Assembly (NCBI RefSeq): GCF_003426945.1
Contig: NZ_QURO01000004.1
Coordinates: 186,001-250,000, forward strand
Reading direction: 5' to 3'
Source: Thermus sediminis
GTDB taxonomy: Bacteria; Deinococcota; Deinococci; Deinococcales; Thermaceae
Length of the DNA: 64,000 nt
The notes under the pieces were generated by a model, which was not told the origin of the DNA, ran no database searches, and saw only the letters and a program-made list of their open reading frames with translations. Positions 59,072 to 64,000 of the stretch are shown here, piece after piece. The stretch's first letter is position 1; the number at the start of each line of letters is the position of its first letter. The position numbers were made by a program, and so were the translations under genes.

Positions 59072-60044
59072 TCCTCCACCGCGCGAGCCCTGAGGCTCTG
59101 GAAGAAGAGGGCCGGCACCAGGAGGAGAAACACCAGAGCCTCCTTGTAGGCGCTGGCATAGAAGCTGGTGAAGCTCTCAAAGAGGCCCACCAAAAGCGCC
59201 GCCAGAAAGGCCGCCGGATAGCTCACCAAGCCCCCCAGGATGGCGGCCACGAAGCCCTTCAGGCCCAGCATGAAGCCCATGAAGTAGGCAGCGTTGATGA
59301 GGGGGGCAAGGAGGAGCCCCGAGACCGCTGCCAAAAAGCTGGCGATGGCGAAGGCCACCATCCCCGCCTCCTCCGGACGGATCCCGGAAAGCCTAGCCCC
59401 AAGCCGGTTCTGCGCCGCTGCCAGGAGGGCCTTGCCGAACAGGGAGAGGCGGAAGAATAGGTAAAGGCCAAGCACCGAGACCCCGGCGAAGAGGAGGACC
59501 AGGACCCCCTGCCAGGAAAGCCCCACCAACACCTCCCCCACGAGGAGAGGAGCGGGACGGTACTGCTCGGGCCCAAAGAAGACGAGGCCCAGGCCCTGGT
59601 AGGCCACATGGAGCCCCACGGCCATGATCAGGTAGGCCAGAACCGTGGCCTCCCGCATGGGCTGGAAGAAGACCCGGTAGGTGGCCACCCCAAGGTAGAC
59701 CACCAGCAGGGCGCTGACGGGGTAGGCCAGAAGGGGCACCTGCAGGGCCAAGAGGAAGAGGAAAAGAAGGAGAGCCCCGAGGGAAAGGGGCAGAAGCGCC
59801 CCCGCCCCCGGGAAAGCACGGCCCAGAGAAGCCCCAGGGCCAAGGCCAGCCAGAGGGTACCGGGGAGGCTCCCGGACTGGAGCCACACCAGGGAGAGAGG
59901 GGCAAACATGAGAAGGTCCCCGATGGGCACCAGGATCACCCGGGTCACCGCGAAGACCAGGACCAGGGCCAGGGCCAGGAGGCCATAGATCACCCCGTTC
60001 TGCAGGGCGTCCAGGAGGAGAAAGCCGAGGATGGTGGCGTCCAT
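59068..60044 (-). pseudogene. LivH-type permease, one frameshift
   Basis: ATG at 60044 opens LLDALQNGVIYGLLALALVL and continues to LLWAVLSRGRG; a GGGGGCGGGGG run near 59805 then shifts the frame into ALLPLSLGALLLFLFLLALQ and the rest of a normal LivH (LFGKALLAAAQNRLGARLSG coupling segment, end at 59068). Adding one G restores a protein of about 325 residues. This may be a sequencing error rather than a mutation, since the operon is otherwise intact. Confidence 0.88.
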
Positions 60045-60047
60045 GGC

Positions 60048-61220
60048 CTAGCGGAAGGTACGGATAAGCTTCCAGCGGCCGTTCTCCACCTGCACCATTA
60101 CCGCGCTGTCCTCAAAGCGGAGGCCCAGGTGGTCCTCCCGGCTGAAGGTGAAAATCCCGTGGGTGGCCACCAGGCCCCTGGTGGCCTCGATCTCGTCCCG
60201 GAGAACGGCGCGGAAGGCGGCCAAGTCCCTGTCAGGGTCGGCCCTCCTCAAGGCCCGTTCCAGGGCAGGGCGAAGGATGAGCCAGGCGTCCAAGGCGTGG
60301 GCCCCGAAGGTGGAGTAGGAGCCGATCCCGAAGCGGGCCTCGTAGCGCTGGATGTAGTCCAGGGCCACCCGCTTGGAGGGGAAGCCTTCGGGGAGCTGCT
60401 CAGCCACCAGGATGGGCCCCGCGGGGAGCAGGGTGCCCTCCACGTCCTTGCCCCCCACCCGGAGGAAGTCGGGGTTGGCCACCCCGTGGGTCTGGTAGAT
60501 GAGCCCCCCGTAGCCCCTTTCCCTCAGGGTGCGTTGGGGAAGCACGGCGGGGGTACCGCTGGCCCCAATGAGAACCGCATCCGGCCTCCGGGCAAGGATG
60601 CGCAGCACCTGGCCGGTGACGCTGGTGTCCGTGCGGGCGTAGCGCTCGCTCACCACCACCTGGAGGCCCCTAGCCCTGGCCTCGGCCTCAAAGAAGCGGG
60701 CCCAGCCCTCCCCGTAGGCGTCGTTGAAGCCGATGTAGCCCACGGTCCTCACCCCTCTGGCCACCATGTCGGCCACGATGGCCTGGGCCATGAGCTCCTC
60801 CGTCTGGGGGGTCTTGAAGACCCAGAGGCGCTGGGCGTCCACGGGGTGGATGATGTCCTTGCTGGCGGCCAGGGAGATCTTGGGCACCCTAGCCTCGGCC
60901 ACCACAGGGATCATGCCCAAGGAAGCCGGGGTGGTGGTGGTGCCGATGATGGCCACCACGCCCTCCTCCACCAAGCGCCTGGTGTTCCGCACCGCCTGGG
61001 TGGTGTCGGAGGCGTCGTCCAGGATAACGAACTGCACCCTCCTCCCCGCCACGCCCCCCGTGCGGTCCAGGATCTCCTGGATGAGGAGCATGGTGTTCCG
61101 CTCGGGGATGCCCAAGGAGGCGGCAGGGCCCGTGGCCGAGACCACCACCCCCACCTTGATGGCCCCTTGGGCCAGAGCCGAAAGGGCCAGGAAAAGACCT
61201 GCTACCAGCCAACGCTTCAT
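60048..61220 (-). CDS. ABC transporter substrate-binding protein (LivK type), second transporter
   Basis: A 390-residue periplasmic binding protein. ATG at 61220 starts signal peptide MKRWLVAGLFLALSALAQGA. IKVGVVVSATGPAASLGIPE, NTRRLVEEGVVAIIGTTTTP and GFNDAYGEGWARFFEAEARA are typical of the aromatic-acid-binding branch seen in phenylacetate and benzoate clusters. It is the first gene of a unit with a PaaR-type operator, so its ligand is probably an arylacetate. Confidence 0.9.
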   Translation of the reverse strand: MKRWLVAGLFLALSALAQGAIKVGVVVSATGPAASLGIPERNTMLLIQEILDRTGGVAGRRVQFVILDDASDTTQAVRNTRRLVEEGVVAIIGTTTTPASLGMIPVVAEARVPKISLAASKDIIHPVDAQRLWVFKTPQTEELMAQAIVADMVARGVRTVGYIGFNDAYGEGWARFFEAEARARGLQVVVSERYARTDTSVTGQVLRILARRPDAVLIGASGTPAVLPQRTLRERGYGGLIYQTHGVANPDFLRVGGKDVEGTLLPAGPILVAEQLPEGFPSKRVALDYIQRYEARFGIGSYSTFGAHALDAWLILRPALERALRRADPDRDLAAFRAVLRDEIEATRGLVATHGIFTFSREDHLGLRFEDSAVMVQVENGRWKLIRTFR

Positions 61221-61261
61221 CTCGCACCCCCTTTTTCCCACGGGCGTACGCCCAGTTGGGC

Positions 61262-61309
61262 CTAACTAACGTTTGCTTACAGCATAGGAGGGGACCTTTG
61301 TCCCGTCAA
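61262..61309 (-). promoter_or_regulatory. Promoter and PaaR-type operator of the second Liv-type operon
   Basis: On the minus strand TTGACG (61304-61309), 17-bp spacer, TATGCT (61281-61286), then CAAACGTTAGTTAG (61262-61275), which fits CNAACGNNCGTTNG at 9 of 10 fixed positions and covers the expected transcription start. This places transporter, thioesterases and paaK under the same repressor as paaABCDZ. Confidence 0.7.
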
Positions 61310-61313
61310 GGGC

Positions 61314-62270
61314 CTAGATGACGTGCTCGGGGATGCCCTCCAGGCCAGAGGCCCGCGTAGGGATAGGCCTCCCTTCCAGGTCCAGGAAGGGGCTCCCCTC
61401 TAGGAACCAGCTCCTCGGGGTGCGGTGCCCCCAGAGGGTCTGGCGCCGGGGGTCGCTGAGGGACCAGCGCAAGGGGGGGTGGTCGGGGTCCACGGTGAGG
61501 TAGTCGGAGGTGTAGAGCTCCACGCGGTGGCCGTCCGGGTCCCTTAGGTAGAGGAACATGGCGTTGGAGATCCCGTGCCGCCCGGGGCCCCGCTCAATCT
61601 GGTCCGTGCGCATGGCCCCCGCCAGGATGTCCGCTGCCCGGAGGATGGCCATGGCGTCAGGGAGCCAGTAGGCGAAGTGGTGGAGCCTAGGGCCCTCCCC
61701 GTTGGTGAAGGCGATGTCGTGGACGTTGCCCTTGCGGTGGAGCCAGCTCGCCCAAAGCCTCCCCTCCTCGTCCTCGGTGTACTCGCTGAGGCGGAAGCCC
61801 AGGGCCTCCTGGTAGTAGCGGGTGGCCTTCGCCACCTCCGGGGAGAAGACGTTGAGGTGGTCCAGGCGGAGGAGGCCGGGCCCCCGGTACTCGTGGTAGT
61901 TCTGGAGCACCCGGGGAAGCTTCTCCGCCCGGAAGTAGAAGGCCAGGGGGTAGCCGAAGGGGTCCTGGAGGCGGAGGATCTCAGGCCTGCCCCAGTCGGA
62001 CTCCAGCCGGTGGGGAAGCCCTTCCTGCCGAGCCCAGGCCAGGCCCTGCTCCAAGCCCTCGGAGTCCACCTTGAAGCCCAAGGCGCGCACCGCGGGGAAG
62101 GGAGCCTGGGTAAGCTTCAGGCTCCACTCCAGCTCCTCGTAACCCCGGAGGTAGGCCACGTGGCCCTCCCGCCTCTCTAGGCGGAGGCCCAGAAGCCCTT
62201 GGTAAAACTCCAAGCTCCGCTCCAAATCCCTCACCCAAAGCTCCAAGAACCCCACCCTCACGATGGCCAT
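61314..62270 (-). CDS. hpaD: 3,4-Dihydroxyphenylacetate 2,3-dioxygenase (HpaD-type)
   Basis: A 318-residue type I extradiol dioxygenase with two vicinal-oxygen-chelate domains. Metal ligands are His in LLRLDHLNVFSP, His in PRLHHFAYW and Glu in DGHRVELYTSDY. Residues around ERGPGRHGISNAMFLYLRDP match the homoprotocatechuate enzymes. It opens the ring next to the catechol hydroxyls. It overlaps hpaC by 13 bp. Confidence 0.92.
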   Translation of the reverse strand: MAIVRVGFLELWVRDLERSLEFYQGLLGLRLERREGHVAYLRGYEELEWSLKLTQAPFPAVRALGFKVDSEGLEQGLAWARQEGLPHRLESDWGRPEILRLQDPFGYPLAFYFRAEKLPRVLQNYHEYRGPGLLRLDHLNVFSPEVAKATRYYQEALGFRLSEYTEDEEGRLWASWLHRKGNVHDIAFTNGEGPRLHHFAYWLPDAMAILRAADILAGAMRTDQIERGPGRHGISNAMFLYLRDPDGHRVELYTSDYLTVDPDHPPLRWSLSDPRRQTLWGHRTPRSWFLEGSPFLDLEGRPIPTRASGLEGIPEHVI

Positions 62271-62707
62271 ACCAACCTCCTGTAGCCCCTGGCGAAGTAG
62301 ACCAAGGGGGGGCCGGCCTCCCCCAGGGCCACCTCCTCCACCCGGCCCACCACCAGGCGGTGGTCCCCCCCGGGGTGGAGGGCCTGAAGGCGGCAGCGGA
62401 GCACCGCCAGGGCCCCGGGCACGGCCCCCTCCACCAGGGAGACCCCCTCCTGGGGCCTGCCGGCGAAGTGCTGGGAAACCGGCTCCTGCCCCTCCCGGAG
62501 GAGGCTTACCGTAAAGGCCCCGCTCCTCTCCAGGAGGGGGAGGACCTTGGCCCCCTCCCAGATCCCTAGGGCCACCAAGGGGGGCTCGAGGCTTAAGGAC
62601 ATGAAGGCGGTGGCCGTCATGCCCCGCTCCTCCTCGCCAAAGCGGGCGGAGACCACGGTGACCCCGGCGGCGAAGCGGCTCATGGCCTCCTTGAAGGCCT
62701 CCTTCAC
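62258..62707 (-). CDS. hpaC: 4-Hydroxyphenylacetate 3-monooxygenase reductase component HpaC
   Basis: A 149-residue flavin reductase of the HpaC family. FAAGVTVVSARFGEEERGMTATAFMSLSLEPPLVALGI binds FAD or FMN, and the C-terminal GGDHRLVVGRVEEV is the conserved GDH motif. It supplies reduced flavin to HpaB. It overlaps both neighbours, showing tight coupling. Confidence 0.95.
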   Translation of the reverse strand: MKEAFKEAMSRFAAGVTVVSARFGEEERGMTATAFMSLSLEPPLVALGIWEGAKVLPLLERSGAFTVSLLREGQEPVSQHFAGRPQEGVSLVEGAVPGALAVLRCRLQALHPGGDHRLVVGRVEEVALGEAGPPLVYFARGYRRLVWPS

Positions 62708-64000
62708 ACCGCCACCTCCTCAAAGGCCCTTAGGGACCCCTTCAGGAACTCCCGGATCCGGGCCTTGTAGGGCTCCTTGTCGTAGACGCTGTAGAGGGTC
62801 TGGTACATGCGCACCGGGTCCCCGAAGAAGAAGCGCTCGTAGAGTTCCTGCCTCGCCCCGAAGCCCGAGAGGGTCATGTCCCAGGCCAGGCGGAAGAGGG
62901 CCACCCGCTCCTTGGCCTCCAGGGTCGCCCCCTGGAGGTACTTCTCCAGGAGGGGAGCCAAGGGCCCCTTGAAGTCCCTCTCCGAGGGCAGGGTGATGAG
63001 GCCACTGGCCCCGATCTGCTCCAGGATCTCCCTTAGGCGGGGATAAAGCCTTGGGTAGAGGTTCCGGGCCCCGTCCAGGGCCGCGCGGTCCGGGACCAAG
63101 AGGCCGTAGGCGTTCTCCTTGGCCTCCTCCTCCGCCCGGGTCCAGAAGGCCCGCATGGCCTCCAGGTAGACGATGATCTCGGCGATCTTCTCCTGGACGT
63201 GGCCGTAGGCGTCGGCCCCGATCCCTTCGGCCATCAGAGCTGCCACCCCCAGGAAGGCCTCCGTCTTAGCGGTCTTCAGGGCCACCACCTGGTGGGCCAT
63301 GTGGTTCAGGGCCCCGGTGGCGGCGTAGACGCGGTTGCAGAGCTCCACGTTGCCCAGGATGAAGACCCGCTCCCAGGGGACCAGGACGTCGTCGAAGACC
63401 ACCAGGCAGTCCATCTCCTCGAGGCGGCTACTGAGGGGGTGGTCAAAGGGGCTATCCCCCCCCACCAGGCCTTCCCGGCAGACGAAGTGGAGGCCCGGGG
63501 TGGAGGTGGGCAGGGCGAAAGCCAGGGCGTACCGCTCGCTTCCCGCCTGGAGGAGGGTGGAAGGGAAGATGAGCACCTCGTCCGCCAGGGGAAAGGTGGC
63601 CGTCATCCGCGCCCCCCGGACCACGATCCCCTTTTCCGTCTGACGCACCACCCCCACGGGGATGTAGGGGTCGGGCTGGGCCGAGGGGGGCTTGGCCCGG
63701 TTCACCTGGGGGTTGGTGAGGGCGTGGGTGGTGGCCAGGTCGCCGTCCCGGAGGTACCGGTAGTAGCTCCGCACGTTGTCGGCGAACTCCCCGAAGTAGT
63801 CGGCGCTGGCGGCGTAGGCCATGACCACGGCGTTGAGGTAGTCGGGGCTTCGGCCCATCATCCCCAGGTGCTGGTCGGCCCAGAGCTTGTAGGCCCTGCC
63901 CCGCCGCCTCAGGTCCTCCTTGGTCTTGGGGATGAGGAAGCTCATCCCGTGCCGCCGCCCCTCCTCCTCGTAGGTGAGGGCCTCCCGGTGGCGGGGGTCG
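62704..64000 (-). CDS. hpaB: 4-Hydroxyphenylacetate 3-monooxygenase oxygenase component HpaB, N-terminus outside window
   Basis: 432 codons to the window edge; about 50 N-terminal residues are missing compared with the T. thermophilus enzyme of about 481. GMSFLIPKTKEDLRRRGRAY, SADYFGEFADNVRSYYRYLR, RMTATFPLADEVLIFPSTLL (FAD/substrate loop) and GDPVRMYQTLYSVY are nearly those of the T. thermophilus enzyme. It hydroxylates 4-hydroxyphenylacetate to 3,4-dihydroxyphenylacetate with FADH2 from HpaC. Confidence 0.96.
   Translation of the reverse strand, partial: DPRHREALTYEEEGRRHGMSFLIPKTKEDLRRRGRAYKLWADQHLGMMGRSPDYLNAVVMAYAASADYFGEFADNVRSYYRYLRDGDLATTHALTNPQVNRAKPPSAQPDPYIPVGVVRQTEKGIVVRGARMTATFPLADEVLIFPSTLLQAGSERYALAFALPTSTPGLHFVCREGLVGGDSPFDHPLSSRLEEMDCLVVFDDVLVPWERVFILGNVELCNRVYAATGALNHMAHQVVALKTAKTEAFLGVAALMAEGIGADAYGHVQEKIAEIIVYLEAMRAFWTRAEEEAKENAYGLLVPDRAALDGARNLYPRLYPRLREILEQIGASGLITLPSERDFKGPLAPLLEKYLQGATLEAKERVALFRLAWDMTLSGFGARQELYERFFFGDPVRMYQTLYSVYDKEPYKARIREFLKGSLRAFEEVAV

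Overview
This window is Thermus chromosome. Third codon positions are almost all G or C, coding is very dense with ATGA-type overlaps, and many proteins (TrmI, PanD, HpaB, PaaA, CsaB) read as close relatives of Thermus thermophilus proteins. It is probably not T. thermophilus itself, because PaaI and the gene order differ from what I recall. No rRNA or tRNA gene was seen.

Layout. 1-18.5 kb is core genome: the gatA tail, a DEDDh exonuclease, csaB with a DUF5693 membrane protein (cell-envelope pyruvylation), a MalK-type ATPase, mscL, aminotransferases, mqnP, panD, rqcH, trmI, a Nudix hydrolase, yqeY, purH and a fatty-acid desaturase. 18.5-27.9 kb is a rearranged accessory segment. Two near-identical 1342-bp IS256-family copies in inverted orientation flank it. 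A split 8-bp target duplication and a bisected IS4-like transposase indicate that the 5.8 kb between them has been inverted. Inside lie degV, dtd, a decayed CRISPR-Cas remnant (cas6 tail, an IS with 12-bp terminal repeats, part of a CRISPR repeat) and a lower-GC alcohol dehydrogenase with a consensus promoter. 28-34.5 kb holds serA and a GbsR/MarR-type regulator leading a Lol/MacB-like exporter operon (FtsX permease, LolA-like protein, second permease, ATPase). Several genes of that operon are interrupted by stops or frameshifts.

35-64 kb is devoted mainly to uptake and catabolism of aromatic and other organic acids. It starts with a Liv-type ABC transporter with an embedded acyl-CoA ligase and a TetR regulator. 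Bacterioferritin, an HxlR regulator, a tyrosine recombinase and a heme importer (hmuTUV) follow. Next come paaR-paaABCD-paaZ (phenylacetyl-CoA epoxidation and ring cleavage) and, on the other strand, thioesterases, paaK, a second Liv-type transporter and hpaBCD (4-hydroxyphenylacetate hydroxylation and homoprotocatechuate cleavage). PaaR-like operators lie in front of paaR and in front of the second transporter, so these appear to form one regulon: import, CoA activation, ring attack. A lower-GC CPA2 antiporter sits between the two halves of the cluster.

Caution on sequence quality: the frameshifts in paaZ, livH and the LolA-like gene all fall in C or G homopolymers and are each repaired by adding one base. 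They may be sequencing errors rather than true gene decay. The in-frame stop codons and IS junctions cannot be explained that way.
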